Source of the DNA: Mycobacterium sp. MS1601 | GTDB taxonomy: Bacteria; Actinomycetota; Actinomycetes; Mycobacteriales; Mycobacteriaceae | Assembly (NCBI RefSeq): GCF_001984215.1 | Contig: NZ_CP019420.1 | Coordinates: 1,054,001 to 1,118,000, forward strand | Reading direction: 5' to 3' | Length of the DNA: 64,000 bases | In this document: positions 17,766 to 26,987 of the stretch, one piece after another | How positions within the stretch are numbered: position 1 is the first letter of the stretch | Layout: the number at the start of each line of letters is the position of its first letter | Translations under genes and position numbers: made by a program | Notes under the pieces: model-generated | Told to the model about the DNA's origin: nothing | Databases searched by the model: none | What the model saw: the letters and a program-made list of their open reading frames with translations, nothing else

Positions 17766-18848
17766 TCATCCCCCGCCGCCCCACTGCGCGACCACACGAC
17801 GGTAGTGACCGACGGCCACCTCGATGTCGCTGAGCGTGACGGCCTCGTCGACCGCGTGCATGGTCGCTGGATCCCCTGGGCCCCAGATCACCATCGGCAC
17901 ATCGGGTATCACCGGATGGAACGCGGAACCGTCGGTGAAATACGACACCGGCTCGGCGGACGCAGACACCGGCAGACCGGCAACCCAGGGATGGTCCGCG
18001 GACGTCCAGAGGGCGGGCAGATCGATCAGCGACTCGACCTCGTCGACCTCGGGTTGGGACGTCCACCACTGCAGCAGTTCCGGACCGTTGCGCACCGTGC
18101 GATGGTCGATGACACAGCTGGACTGTGCTGCAACGATATTGGGCGCCACACCGCCGGTGATGGTACCGAGGTTCCAGGTCGACGTGCCCAGGTGGGCATC
18201 CGAGGACTGTGGCAGTTCGGTGCGGGCACGCCGGACGACGTCCATCAGCGCCAGGATCGCGTTGCGGCCAAGATGTGGGGTGCTGCCATGGGCAGCGACA
18301 CCGGCCGCGGCAACACGCAGCCACAGCGCGCCGCGGTGACCGAGGTTCACCCTATTGGCCGTCGCCTCCGGAATGATGGCAGCGCTGATGTTGGCCTGCG
18401 CGACGGCGGGCCGGGCGCGCTGTGCGCCCAGCGATCCCACCTCCTCATCCGAGGTCAGGACCAATGCGACCGGCACTCCGGTGTCCACGGCGTCGCGCAC
18501 CGCAGCCAGCGCGGCGACAAGCCCGGCTTTCATGTCGGTGGCGCCACGGCCCACCAGTCGGCCGTCGTGGATCTCGGCACCGAACGGCGGATACGACCAT
18601 GCCGACAACGGTCCCGCCGGCACCGTGTCGAGGTGGCAGCAGAACGCCAGCCGGGGTGCGTCGGGCGGGGCCGGATTTGTCAGGATCGCCCACGGATGCG
18701 GCCCGTCCAGATCAGCTTCGATGTGCACATCGTTGTGCCCGGTGCGAGCCCTCGAGAGGCACAGCTCCATCACCTGCCGCTGAGGACCGGGATCACCCGA
18801 AACCGTCTGCATTCCAACGAGTTCAGCAAGCAGTTCCGGCAATTCCAC
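17766..18848 (-). CDS. M20-family metallopeptidase (ArgE/DapE/CPG2 type)
   Basis: A 360-residue zinc hydrolase. Metal ligands are visible in order: His/Asp in CCHLDTVP, Asp in GRGATDMKAG, Glu-Glu in TSDEEVGS, an acidic residue in IIPEATA and a late His in ATMHAVDE. It removes an acyl or amino-acid group from small substrates such as N-acylated amino acids or dipeptides. The GTG at 18848 (VELPELLAELVGMQTVSG) is chosen because it starts at the first conserved helix; upstream in-frame sequence to 18920 is Arg/Gly-rich and unlike the family. Its ribosome site is weak. It stands alone between the two accessory clusters. Confidence 0.85.
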   Translation of the reverse strand: MELPELLAELVGMQTVSGDPGPQRQVMELCLSRARTGHNDVHIEADLDGPHPWAILTNPAPPDAPRLAFCCHLDTVPAGPLSAWSYPPFGAEIHDGRLVGRGATDMKAGLVAALAAVRDAVDTGVPVALVLTSDEEVGSLGAQRARPAVAQANISAAIIPEATANRVNLGHRGALWLRVAAAGVAAHGSTPHLGRNAILALMDVVRRARTELPQSSDAHLGTSTWNLGTITGGVAPNIVAAQSSCVIDHRTVRNGPELLQWWTSQPEVDEVESLIDLPALWTSADHPWVAGLPVSASAEPVSYFTDGSAFHPVIPDVPMVIWGPGDPATMHAVDEAVTLSDIEVAVGHYRRVVAQWGGGG

Positions 18849-19402
18849 TCGGCTGATGGTACCCGCTCCGCGGTCAGGCCGGCCTGATCGAGTTCGGCCG
18901 TCACCACCGTCACCGCACACTCATCGACGCGCCGCGTCACACCCACGCTGCCCCAGCAGCCGGATCCTCGGCAGCCAGCAGAGCTTTGCATTCAATTGTG
19001 GAGCGTGATCGCCGGGTTTTCCCTCTCCGTCTTTGCCTAAACTACAACTGGCGACACATGCACCCATTCTGCGCACCGCCATGCTGTCGGCGTCCGCCCA
19101 CCCCCATCGAGGTTGCCCCGCGAGCCCGCGAACCGTTCGACACGCGTCAAGACGGGGCACAGCGCCGCAGGTGAAGCCTATGATCTAATTGACGCTCCCG
19201 CCCGTAAATGAGGTGTTGCCGCCGCCGGTTGAAACGAGGCACAAGCGGTGCTAGCTTCAATTCAACTGGAGTTATCGCCAGGATCACAGCCGTGGTGGTT
19301 AAGAAGCGATCATTTGCGGGTAATGAGCTCGGGGAGAAGTTCAGGTCTGGTGCGCAGCCGCAGCCCCGCGCGGCGCACCCTCGTTCAGCAGGGAGCGATT
19401 GC
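18849..19402. other. Long intergenic region upstream of the nucleotide-sugar cluster
   Basis: About 550 bases between divergent genes with no supported coding sequence. A TATGAT at 19179-19184 could serve as a -10 element for the cluster, and CAGGGAG lies before the ATG at 19403. In-frame extension of the downstream gene back to 19208 is possible but reads as unconserved Arg/Gly-rich sequence. Parts of the region are poorer in G+C than the flanking genes, for example around 19010-19060. Confidence 0.3.
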
Positions 19403-20188
19403 ATGAAGGTCGTATTGTTCTGCGGCGGATACGGGATGCGTATGCGCACCGCCCAAGAAGACGTCATCCCCAAGCCGTTACAGATGGTCGGTCCGCGCCC
19501 GCTGGTCTGGCACGTGATGCAGTACTACGCACACCACGGCCACAAGGACTTCATCCTGTGCCTGGGATACGGCGCGGAGAAGATCAAGGAGTACTTCCTG
19601 CGTTACAACGAAACCCCGTCCAACGACTTCGTGCTGACGGACGGCAAGGTGCAGATGCTGTCCTCCGACATCGCGGACTGGACCATCACCTTCGCCGAGA
19701 CCGGTATCGAATCTCCCATCGGTGAGCGGCTGCGGCGCGTCCGCAAGTACCTCGGCGACGACGAGTACTTCCTGGCCAACTACGCCGACGTCCTGACCGA
19801 CGCCCCACTGGACACCATGGTGAACAACACCATCAACAGCGGCGCCCTGGCATCCATGCTGGTGGTGCCACCTGCCAGTTCCTTCCACTGTGTGGACATG
19901 GCGGCCACTGGCGAAGTCAAGGAAGTGCAACCCCTGGCCGAGATGTCGGTGGGCATCAACGGCGGCTACTTCGTGCTGCACAAAGACGTCATCGACCTGA
20001 TTCCGGAGAACGGCGACCTGGTGGGTGACGCCTGCTACTCGCTGGCCGGCAGCGGCAAGCTCATCGGCTACCGCCACGAGGGCTTCTGGAAGCCCGCCGA
20101 CACCTTCAAGGAACGCGCCGAGCTCGACACCGACTACAACAAGGGTGTTCGCCCCTGGGCGCTGTGGGAATCCAAGGCCGTCGCGTGA
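19403..20188 (+). CDS. Sugar-1-phosphate nucleotidyltransferase, glucose-1-phosphate cytidylyltransferase-like
   Basis: A 262-residue RfbF-like enzyme expected to activate a hexose-1-phosphate with CTP (or another NTP). The nucleotide-binding start is FCGGYGMRMR instead of the common LAGGxGTR, and IPKPLQMVG, the LCLGYGAEKIKEYF segment, the DWTITFAETG segment and FLANYADVLTD follow the RfbF order. The ATG at 19403 has CAGGGAG upstream. It is coupled to the PIG-L gene (GTGA at 20185) and leads a cluster of sugar-modifying genes, so it likely makes the NDP-sugar used by the later enzymes. The choice of nucleotide and sugar is inferred. Confidence 0.85.
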   Translation: MKVVLFCGGYGMRMRTAQEDVIPKPLQMVGPRPLVWHVMQYYAHHGHKDFILCLGYGAEKIKEYFLRYNETPSNDFVLTDGKVQMLSSDIADWTITFAETGIESPIGERLRRVRKYLGDDEYFLANYADVLTDAPLDTMVNNTINSGALASMLVVPPASSFHCVDMAATGEVKEVQPLAEMSVGINGGYFVLHKDVIDLIPENGDLVGDACYSLAGSGKLIGYRHEGFWKPADTFKERAELDTDYNKGVRPWALWESKAVA

Positions 20189-20829
20189 CATTCACGTCGC
20201 CTCGCGACATCTCCAGCATCGCGGTGGTGGGCGCACACTGTGACGACATCGCCATCGGCGCAGGCGCCACGCTGTTAACGCTGACCCGCGACAACCCCGA
20301 CATCGTGGTGCACGCACTGGTCCTCACCGGTGCGGGCACCGAGCGCGAGGTCGAGGAGAAGTCCGCCTTGGCCGCCGTGTGTGGCGGCGCCGACGTGCGA
20401 CTGACGGTCGCGGACTTCCCCGACGGCCGACTGCCGCAGCACTGGGCGGAGGTCAAGAGCCGACTGGCGGACTTCCGCCGCAGTTGTGAACCCGACCTGG
20501 TGATCGGACCCCAACGACACGATGCGCACCAGGACCACCGGCTGCTGGCCGAACTGATGCCCACCGAGTTCCGTGGCCACCAGTACTGGGGCTACGAAAT
20601 CCTCAAGTGGGAGTCGGATCTGCCCACCCCCAATGTCTTTGTGCCCGCCACGGCCGAGGTCGCCGAACTCAAGCAGCGGCTGCTGCACGAGTGCTACCCG
20701 TCACAGACCGGCAAACCCTGGTTCGACTCCGAAGCTTTCCTGGGCCTGATGCGAATCCGCGGCGTACAGTGCCGGCACCGCTACGCCGAGGGCTTTGTGG
20801 CCGACAAGATCGTTGTAACTCTCTCTTAG
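20185..20829 (+). CDS. PIG-L family N-deacetylase
   Basis: A 214-residue zinc-dependent deacetylase-fold protein. The zinc motif appears as AHCDD (residues 17-21, replacing the common AHPDD) and the third ligand in HDAHQDH. Relatives remove acetyl from N-acetylglucosamine-type sugars (MshB, PIG-L) or modify antibiotics. The GTG at 20185 overlaps the cytidylyltransferase stop. Within the cluster it may free an amino group on the sugar. MshB is a different, longer protein, so mycothiol synthesis is not suggested. Confidence 0.85.
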   Translation: MTFTSPRDISSIAVVGAHCDDIAIGAGATLLTLTRDNPDIVVHALVLTGAGTEREVEEKSALAAVCGGADVRLTVADFPDGRLPQHWAEVKSRLADFRRSCEPDLVIGPQRHDAHQDHRLLAELMPTEFRGHQYWGYEILKWESDLPTPNVFVPATAEVAELKQRLLHECYPSQTGKPWFDSEAFLGLMRIRGVQCRHRYAEGFVADKIVVTLS

Positions 20830-20893
20830 CGTGAGTTCGAGGCTGCGAGGGACGAGCAGTCGAAGAAGCTCACGCCATCGATAAGGACTAGCT

Positions 20894-21949
20894 ATGCGCG
20901 TACTCATCACCGGCTCCGACGGTTACCTCGGAGCTCTGGTGGCCCCCTACCTCGCCGGCGACGGATTCGACGTTGTTGGCCTCGACACCGGCTACTACAA
21001 GTCGGGCTGGCTGTGCTCGCAGCGCCTGGCCGGCGTCCCCGGGCTGGTACCTGCCACTCTGGTCCGCGACATCCGCGAGGTCACCGTCGAGGACATGCGC
21101 GGCTTCGACGCCGTGGTGCACATGGCGGAGCTCAGCAACGACCCCCTGGGTGACCTGATCGGTGAGGTCACCTACGACATCAACCACGCCGGCAGCGTCC
21201 ACCTGGCCCGGTGCGCGAAACAGGCCGGCGTACAACGCTTTGTCTACATGTCGTCGTGCAGTGTGTACGGCGCCGCCGACGGTGTGGTGGACGAGACCAG
21301 CCCGGTGAATCCACTGACCGCCTACGCCCGCTGCAAGGTGATGGTGGAAAACGATCTCAGCGCCATGGCCGATGACACCTTCTCACCGGTGTTCCTGCGC
21401 AACGCCACCGCATTCGGGGCGTCACCGCGGATGCGGTTCGACATCGTGCTGAACAACCTCAGCGGCCTGGCATGGATCGAGAAGACCATCGCGATGACCA
21501 GTGACGGCACCCCGTGGCGTCCGCTGGTGCACGGCCTGGACATCGCCCAGGCCATCCGTTGCGCACTGACCGCCGACCGCGACGTCGCACACAACCTGGT
21601 GGTCAACGTCGGCACGGACGAGAACAATGTGACCGTCCGCGACATCGCGTCCCTGGTGGGCGCCGAATTCCCGGACTGCGCCGTGACATTCGGACCACCG
21701 AGTGCCGACCAGCGCAGTTACCGGGTGGACTTCACCCGAATCCACGAGGCCTTCCCTGACTTCACCGCCCGCTGGTCGGTGGCTGCCGGAGCCGCTCAGC
21801 TACACCGGGTGTTCCACGCCATCGACCTGAACGCCGCCACCTTCTACGGCCGCGGCCACACCCGGCTCAAGCAGATCGAATACCTGATCGCCACCGGCCA
21901 ATTGGACGACCGACTGTTCTGGAGTGAACGTGCGTTGCAGACTGTGTGA
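20894..21949 (+). CDS. NAD-dependent epimerase/dehydratase (extended SDR)
   Basis: A 351-residue extended short-chain dehydrogenase acting on a nucleotide sugar. The NAD motif is GSDGYLG (residues 7-13), the serine is in SSCSVYG and the catalytic pair is Tyr144 and Lys148 (YARCK). Together with the cytidylyltransferase it could be a 4,6-dehydratase or 4-epimerase producing the keto sugar needed by the C-methyltransferase and the 3,5-epimerase. AAGGA precedes the ATG. It is 64 bases after the PIG-L gene and overlaps the following methyltransferase gene by 20 bases. Confidence 0.9.
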   Translation: MRVLITGSDGYLGALVAPYLAGDGFDVVGLDTGYYKSGWLCSQRLAGVPGLVPATLVRDIREVTVEDMRGFDAVVHMAELSNDPLGDLIGEVTYDINHAGSVHLARCAKQAGVQRFVYMSSCSVYGAADGVVDETSPVNPLTAYARCKVMVENDLSAMADDTFSPVFLRNATAFGASPRMRFDIVLNNLSGLAWIEKTIAMTSDGTPWRPLVHGLDIAQAIRCALTADRDVAHNLVVNVGTDENNVTVRDIASLVGAEFPDCAVTFGPPSADQRSYRVDFTRIHEAFPDFTARWSVAAGAAQLHRVFHAIDLNAATFYGRGHTRLKQIEYLIATGQLDDRLFWSERALQTV

Positions 21950-23156
21950 CTCGGACCGGCTCCGTAGCATTCTCGACCTGGGCGCCACGCCGCCGTGCGA
22001 GAAGTTCCTCACCGCAGCGGAATTGGATGATCCTGAAGCCAACTACCCGCTGCACCTGCGGTTGTGCGAGGACTGCCTGCTGCTGCAGATCCCCGCGTTG
22101 ATCACCCCTGAGGACACGTTCACCGAATACGCCTACTTCTCCTCGTTCTCCGACAGTTGGGTGCAGCACGCCAAGACCTTCGTGGCGGACTCGATCGCCA
22201 CGTTGGGCTTGGGGCCGCAGTCGCTGGTGGTGGAGGTGGCCAGCAATGACGGTTACCTGCTCCAGCACATGGTCGACGCGGGTGTCCCGTGCCTGGGTAT
22301 CGAACCGTCGGTGAACGTGGGTGCCGCTGCCCGTGAACGCGGAGTACCCACGGAGACAGCATTTCTCGACGAGACCACCGCGGCCCGGGTGCGCAGTCAG
22401 CACGGCCCCGCCCAGCTGGTGGTGGCCAACAACGTCTACGCGCACATCCCGGACCTGCTGGGCTTCACCCGCTCACTGCGCATGCTGCTCGACGACGACG
22501 GGTGGCTGAGCATCGAGGTGCACCACGCCCTCGATCTGGTGCGCCACGCGCAGTTCGACACGGTGTATCACGAGCATTTCCAGTACTACACCGTGTTGTC
22601 GGCCATGCGTGCGCTGGCCACCGCCGATCTTGCGGTTGTCGACGTCGAACTGCTGAGTACCCACGGTGGCTCCATTCGGCTGTGGGCCCGTCCGCTGGCG
22701 GTGGCCGGTGAACCGAGCAGTCGGGTGCGTGACGTGCTGGCCGAGGAGGCCGAGGCCGGATTGCACGAGGTGGACGGTTATCTCCTGCTCCAGGAGCGCA
22801 CCGAAGCCATCCGCCACGAGCTCCTGCGGTTTCTGCTCGATTGCCGCGCCCAGGGCAAGCGGGTGGTGGGCTACGGCGCCCCGGGCAAGGGCAACACCCT
22901 GCTGAACTACGCGGGTATCCGCACCGATCTGCTCGAGTACATCGTGGACCGAAACCCGTACAAACACGGCAGGTTCACTCCGGGTACCCGGATCCCGATC
23001 TTCGAGCCCGCCAGACTGGAGCAAGACCGTCCCGATGTGGTGCTGGCACTGCCGTGGAATCTGGAACGCGAGCTCACCACACAGCTGGCCTACATCGGCG
23101 ACTGGGGTGCGCAGTTGTATTTCCCGCTACCGCAGATGCACCCGGCTGTCAGGTGA
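21930..23156 (+). CDS. Sugar C-methyltransferase, TylC3/NovU type
   Basis: A 408-residue SAM-dependent enzyme. It has the N-terminal zinc-binding domain (Cys3, Cys6, Cys46, Cys49), a Rossmann methyltransferase core with VVEVASNDGYLL (about residues 100-111) and the C-terminal C-methyltransferase domain with YGAPGKGNTLLNYAG. Relatives methylate a carbon, often C-3, of a 4-keto-6-deoxy NDP-sugar to give branched sugars. GTG at 21930 is preferred to GTG at 21924 because GGAG lies 6 bases before it. It overlaps the epimerase gene and ends 8 bases inside the convergent RmlC-like gene. Confidence 0.88.
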   Translation: MRCRLCDSDRLRSILDLGATPPCEKFLTAAELDDPEANYPLHLRLCEDCLLLQIPALITPEDTFTEYAYFSSFSDSWVQHAKTFVADSIATLGLGPQSLVVEVASNDGYLLQHMVDAGVPCLGIEPSVNVGAAARERGVPTETAFLDETTAARVRSQHGPAQLVVANNVYAHIPDLLGFTRSLRMLLDDDGWLSIEVHHALDLVRHAQFDTVYHEHFQYYTVLSAMRALATADLAVVDVELLSTHGGSIRLWARPLAVAGEPSSRVRDVLAEEAEAGLHEVDGYLLLQERTEAIRHELLRFLLDCRAQGKRVVGYGAPGKGNTLLNYAGIRTDLLEYIVDRNPYKHGRFTPGTRIPIFEPARLEQDRPDVVLALPWNLERELTTQLAYIGDWGAQLYFPLPQMHPAVR

Positions 23157-23700
23157 GTTTGGCCAGCAATTCCTGCCAACTGCCCGCGGCCGCGTCCCTG
23201 GCGGAGATCTGCGACACCGGCTGCGGCCATGCGATCGCGAGGTCGGCGTCGTGAGGGTTGACCGACAGGTCCTCGGCGGGGTCGTGAGGTCGGTTGATGC
23301 GGTAACACACGTCGGCCTCGGGTGTCAGCGCCTGGAAGCCGTGCAGAAATCCGGGTGGGATGTAGAGATGGCGAAAAGTGCTGTCGTCCAACAGGAACCA
23401 CTGCTGCATGCCGAATGTCGGCGAAGCGCGGCGGATGTCGACCAGCACGTCGTGCACCGCCCCGCGGGCACAGCGCACCAGCTTGGCCTCACCGCGGCCC
23501 GACCTGCCGTGCATACCGCGCAGCACCCCCTGCGCCGACCGGGACTGCGAATCCTGCACGAACGTCGCGGAAACACCCGCACCGACATGGGCGTCGAACA
23601 CGTCGGCATCGAAGGTACGGGTGAAGAAGCCGCGCTGGTCATGATGGGGTTCGTTGACGAGCACCAACACGTCCGCCAGTTTCGTCTGCTCGATCCGCAC
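23149..23700 (-). CDS. dTDP-4-dehydrorhamnose 3,5-epimerase-like protein (RmlC family)
   Basis: A 183-residue cupin-type epimerase for a 4-keto-6-deoxy nucleotide sugar. The characteristic RGMH with the catalytic His, the VHDVLVDIRRASPTFG segment and the late YRINRPHDP region are present, and the length equals that of RmlC. It likely inverts C-3 and/or C-5 (or only C-5) of the cluster's sugar. Start GTG 23700 has no obvious ribosome site and lies 14 bases from the divergent gene at 23715. The true rhamnose-pathway rmlC of the species is probably elsewhere. Confidence 0.85.
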   Translation of the reverse strand: MRIEQTKLADVLVLVNEPHHDQRGFFTRTFDADVFDAHVGAGVSATFVQDSQSRSAQGVLRGMHGRSGRGEAKLVRCARGAVHDVLVDIRRASPTFGMQQWFLLDDSTFRHLYIPPGFLHGFQALTPEADVCYRINRPHDPAEDLSVNPHDADLAIAWPQPVSQISARDAAAGSWQELLAKLT

Positions 23701-23714
23701 CGAGAGATTGTGTC

Positions 23715-24785
23715 ATGAAAAGCTGCCGTGGTTGTGTCGGTTCGACACTCAAACCGGTACTGGACCTGGGTCGGGTTCCTGCCGCCGATCACTTTCCGCC
23801 CGCGGAATCGACCGTGGCCGAAGCGGAGTCGTCACATCCGCTGCGCATGGACCTCTGCGTGGACTGCGGGCTGGCACAGTTGGCCGAGGACGACACCGAA
23901 ACCGCGGAACCGCGCGGTGTCGAACCCGAGGCGCTGCGACTGCAGGCCGCCGAGGCAGTGCATCGGATCGCCGAGGCCGGCTGGCTACGCGGCGCCACGG
24001 TGCGAGAATTCGGCAGCCCGCACGGCGGGACCTGGGTGCCGCTGCTGACCGATCGCGGATACACCGTCGCCGACACAGCCGATCTGGTGTTGGACTGTTT
24101 CGGCATCATGCACGACGCCGATCAGCGCGCCGCGTTCCAGACGCGTGCAGCGGCCACTGCCGACGACGGCGTGCTGCTGGTGCAGTTTCATTCACTGTTG
24201 ACCATCGTCGAGCAGGGCCAGTGGAACGCCCTGCGGCACGGCCATTTTGCGTACTACTCGCTGACCGCGCTGCGAGCGCTTCTCGCCGGTGCCGGAATGA
24301 GCGTCGCGGCGGCGTGGGAGTTCGACCTCTACGGCGGAACGGTGCTGGTGGCGGCGGTACACGGCGAGGCTGCGCCCGATGCCGCCGCGTCTGCCATCCT
24401 GGCCCGCGAGCAGCAGTTCGGCATCACCGACCCGGCCGTGGTCAGCAAGCTGGAGCTCCAGGCTCGCAGCCAATCCCGGTCATTGGCCGACTGGCTGGTC
24501 ACTGCCCGGCACGCAGGCCGCAGCGTTTATGCCTACGGCGCGTCCTCCCGAGCGGTGGCGCTGCTGCACCTGGCCGGCCTGGACCGCAGCCTGCTGGCAG
24601 GTGTTGCCGATGCCTCCGCCACAAAGCAGGGGCGCCGCATGCCCGGCACCGATATCCCCATCATCAGCCCGCAAGAGTTGGTGGCCGCCGCACCCGATGA
24701 CGTGCTGCTGACGGTTCCCGACATCCTCGGCGAAGTGGCACAACGATTTCCACAGCTGACCGGCCGTTGGCGAATCAGCTGGTGA
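23715..24785 (+). CDS. Degenerate C-methyltransferase-like protein
   Basis: A 356-residue relative of the methyltransferase at 21930. The zinc ligands are kept (Cys4, Cys7, Cys48, Cys51) and the C-terminal domain has YGASSRAVALLHLAGLD, but the SAM-binding glycine motif is altered to REFGSPHGG and the core between it and the VLDCFGIMHDAD segment is shortened. Tyr/His catalytic features of the family (HGHFAYYS) remain. It may be an inactive partner or act on a different nucleotide sugar. It starts 14 bases from the divergent rmlC-like gene and overlaps the convergent flippase gene by 11 bases. Confidence 0.75.
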   Translation: MKSCRGCVGSTLKPVLDLGRVPAADHFPPAESTVAEAESSHPLRMDLCVDCGLAQLAEDDTETAEPRGVEPEALRLQAAEAVHRIAEAGWLRGATVREFGSPHGGTWVPLLTDRGYTVADTADLVLDCFGIMHDADQRAAFQTRAAATADDGVLLVQFHSLLTIVEQGQWNALRHGHFAYYSLTALRALLAGAGMSVAAAWEFDLYGGTVLVAAVHGEAAPDAAASAILAREQQFGITDPAVVSKLELQARSQSRSLADWLVTARHAGRSVYAYGASSRAVALLHLAGLDRSLLAGVADASATKQGRRMPGTDIPIISPQELVAAAPDDVLLTVPDILGEVAQRFPQLTGRWRISW

Positions 24786-26097
24786 CGGGCAGCACCTCGT
24801 CGTCGGCGCGCGGAGTGCTGCGCTGCAACCAGTCCGGATCACGCTTGCTGCGCCGCATGAACTGAATGATCGGCACCAGCACAATGGCCGCCGCCACCGC
24901 TTCCACCACCAGATGCGCCCAGCCGACTCCGATGACACCCCATCGGCCCACCGCCACAACGGATCCGCCGATCACCAGAACCGCGGCGGTGGCGCGGACC
25001 GCCAGGATCAGTCCGAGCCTGCGCTTTACCCGGGCAAAGCCCTCGTAGACCACGGTGATGGCCGCCAGCGGGATGAACAGCGCAGCCAGATACAGCAGGC
25101 CCTGCCCTTCGGCGCGGTAGTCGCCGCCCACCAGTCCGAGTGCAAACGGCCCGACCGCCACCAGGCCGGTACTGCCGATCACTGCTCCCACCGCCATCAT
25201 GGTGACCATGCGGCGCGACAAGCTGCCCACCTTGTCGGGGTGCGCGGCCACCTCGGCCACATACGGGCTCACGATCAGGTGCAGGGTCATGTACAGCGCG
25301 GCGATCATCGACCAGGTGATGGCGAAGTGCGCACTGGCCACCGCGCCACTTTGGCTCAGGATCAGCAGCGGCAGCGCCAACGGAGGCAGGGCCGACACCG
25401 CCATCAGCCCGTACGCGGTACCGGAGTATCGCAGCAGGGCGCGGGTGGGCGGCAGTGCGGGCGGCCCCTGGAACATCGGATCGGTGCGGTAGCGGCGGCG
25501 CATCGCGCGGTACACCACCACCGCTGCCATCGCCCCGGTGACCACCCACGCCAAGACGATGGACAGCGCGCTTCCCGTCCACGCCAACGCCACCAGCGCA
25601 AGCAGTTTCGCGACTGCGTGGAAGACGTTCTTCACCGCGGCCCAGCGCGCCACGCCGAGGCCGGCCGTGGCTCTGTCCTCCAGCGTGAACAGCGCCTGCT
25701 CCAGCACCACCAGCGGGTAGAGGAGCATCATGGCGCTGGAGATGAACAGATCCCGCGGGCCGACGAACACCGTGATCGCCCCGGCCACCGCCGCCGCGGC
25801 GGCAACCACCAGGAATCCGCGGTTGAGCAGGTATCCGGTTCGGGTGCCCGCCGCAGGGAGAAACCTCTCGAACATCGCGTCGATGCTGAGCATCGACAGA
25901 GCGGAGAGCATCACCGCCGAATTCACCACGGCGGCACCGATGCCTACGGCCTCGGCGGGATACAGTCTGGCCGCGGCTCCCCAGAACACCAGGCCCAGCA
26001 CGGCGGTCAACAGGTTGGCCAGGACCAGGCTGTAGGTGTTGAGTCGCAGGTTGCGCTGTGCGGGCAGGTCTTTCGAGGCCGCGCCGCGAAGCGTCAT
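24775..26097 (-). CDS. Polysaccharide/lipid-linked sugar flippase (Wzx/MATE-like)
   Basis: A 440-residue integral membrane protein with about twelve to fourteen hydrophobic segments (first at about residues 22-42). It fits the polysaccharide-biosynthesis exporter superfamily that flips lipid-linked glycans across the membrane. The ATG at 26097 overlaps the stop of the upstream glycosyltransferase (ATGA); the in-frame extension to 26361 is antisense-like Arg/His-rich sequence inside that gene and is rejected. The C-terminal tail is charged. With the two GT2 genes upstream it forms a three-gene minus-strand operon facing the sugar-synthesis genes. Confidence 0.85.
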   Translation of the reverse strand: MTLRGAASKDLPAQRNLRLNTYSLVLANLLTAVLGLVFWGAAARLYPAEAVGIGAAVVNSAVMLSALSMLSIDAMFERFLPAAGTRTGYLLNRGFLVVAAAAAVAGAITVFVGPRDLFISSAMMLLYPLVVLEQALFTLEDRATAGLGVARWAAVKNVFHAVAKLLALVALAWTGSALSIVLAWVVTGAMAAVVVYRAMRRRYRTDPMFQGPPALPPTRALLRYSGTAYGLMAVSALPPLALPLLILSQSGAVASAHFAITWSMIAALYMTLHLIVSPYVAEVAAHPDKVGSLSRRMVTMMAVGAVIGSTGLVAVGPFALGLVGGDYRAEGQGLLYLAALFIPLAAITVVYEGFARVKRRLGLILAVRATAAVLVIGGSVVAVGRWGVIGVGWAHLVVEAVAAAIVLVPIIQFMRRSKRDPDWLQRSTPRADDEVLPVTS

Positions 26098-26987
26098 CGC
26101 CGGGCGTCTCGGTACTTGCTGATGGCGAACAGCAGCGTGCGCCGCAGTTGCTTGTCGTACATGCTGATCCGCCCTACCGCGCGGTCGGTGCGGGTGATGC
26201 CCCAACGCTGCTGGCCGCTGACAGCGTGTACGAAGGACCGGTACTGGGCCAGCTGCGAGCGGGCGGCCATGGTGGCGGTGACGGTCTGGCTGCCGAACCG
26301 GAACGACGCCAACGAGCGGGGAATGCCGTAGAACTCGCCGTACTGCAGCAGCCGTACCCACAGGTCGACGTCACTGAGGAACAGCCATTCGTCGCGGAAA
26401 CCTCCGGAGCGCAGGAAGTCCGACCGCCGGAACATCGCCGACAACGGTGCCCCGATCGGGTTGGTGCCACTGCGGATGATGCGACGCACCACGTGAGGCG
26501 CTGGGTGTAGGCCGACGATGCCACGCAGGCCGCGCTTGCTGCGCAGGACCCCGCCCTCGTCGTCGACAAAATCGGTCTGCACGCCCACCAGGGCCACGTT
26601 GGCGTGCTGCTGCAGCACCGCGCTCTGCGCGGCGATACAGTCCGGATGCAGCAGGTCGTCGGCGCACACCAACTTCACGAACTCGCCGCGGGACTGCTGC
26701 ACCGCGCGGTTGAAGTTGTCCACCAGGGGCAGCGTGGTCTCGTTACGGATCACCCTGATGCGGCTGTCGCCAAACGACGCCAGGACCTCGGCAGTGCCGT
26801 CTGAGCTGTTGTTGTCGATGACCACGATCTCGAAGTCCGCGTGCTTCTGTGCGAGCAGACTCTCGAGGGTGGCGCGCAGATGCCGCTGCGCCTGATACGC
26901 GGGCACACACAGCGACACCGCGGGGCGCGGTTCGCCGTCGCCCAGAACAGGGCGGGCAGTCGCATCGCGCTGCGACAGCCGCGTCAC
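26094..26987 (-). CDS. Family 2 glycosyltransferase
   Basis: A 297-residue GT-A fold enzyme. VSLCVPAYQAQRHL opens the domain, the nucleotide-binding acidic residues are in VIDNNSSDGT and the metal-binding pair is in VCADDLLHPD; a WLFLSDVDLWVRL segment carries the likely catalytic Asp. No membrane helix is evident, so it is cytoplasmic or peripheral. The GTG at 26987 overlaps the stop of the preceding gene. It probably adds a sugar to a lipid-linked acceptor exported by the adjacent flippase. Donor and acceptor are unknown. Confidence 0.88.
   Translation of the reverse strand: MTRLSQRDATARPVLGDGEPRPAVSLCVPAYQAQRHLRATLESLLAQKHADFEIVVIDNNSSDGTAEVLASFGDSRIRVIRNETTLPLVDNFNRAVQQSRGEFVKLVCADDLLHPDCIAAQSAVLQQHANVALVGVQTDFVDDEGGVLRSKRGLRGIVGLHPAPHVVRRIIRSGTNPIGAPLSAMFRRSDFLRSGGFRDEWLFLSDVDLWVRLLQYGEFYGIPRSLASFRFGSQTVTATMAARSQLAQYRSFVHAVSGQQRWGITRTDRAVGRISMYDKQLRRTLLFAISKYRDARR

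Noticed and set aside
20185..20829. Identification as MshB of mycothiol synthesis
   Set aside because: The protein is much shorter than MshB, has the AHCDD variant and sits in a nucleotide-sugar cluster.
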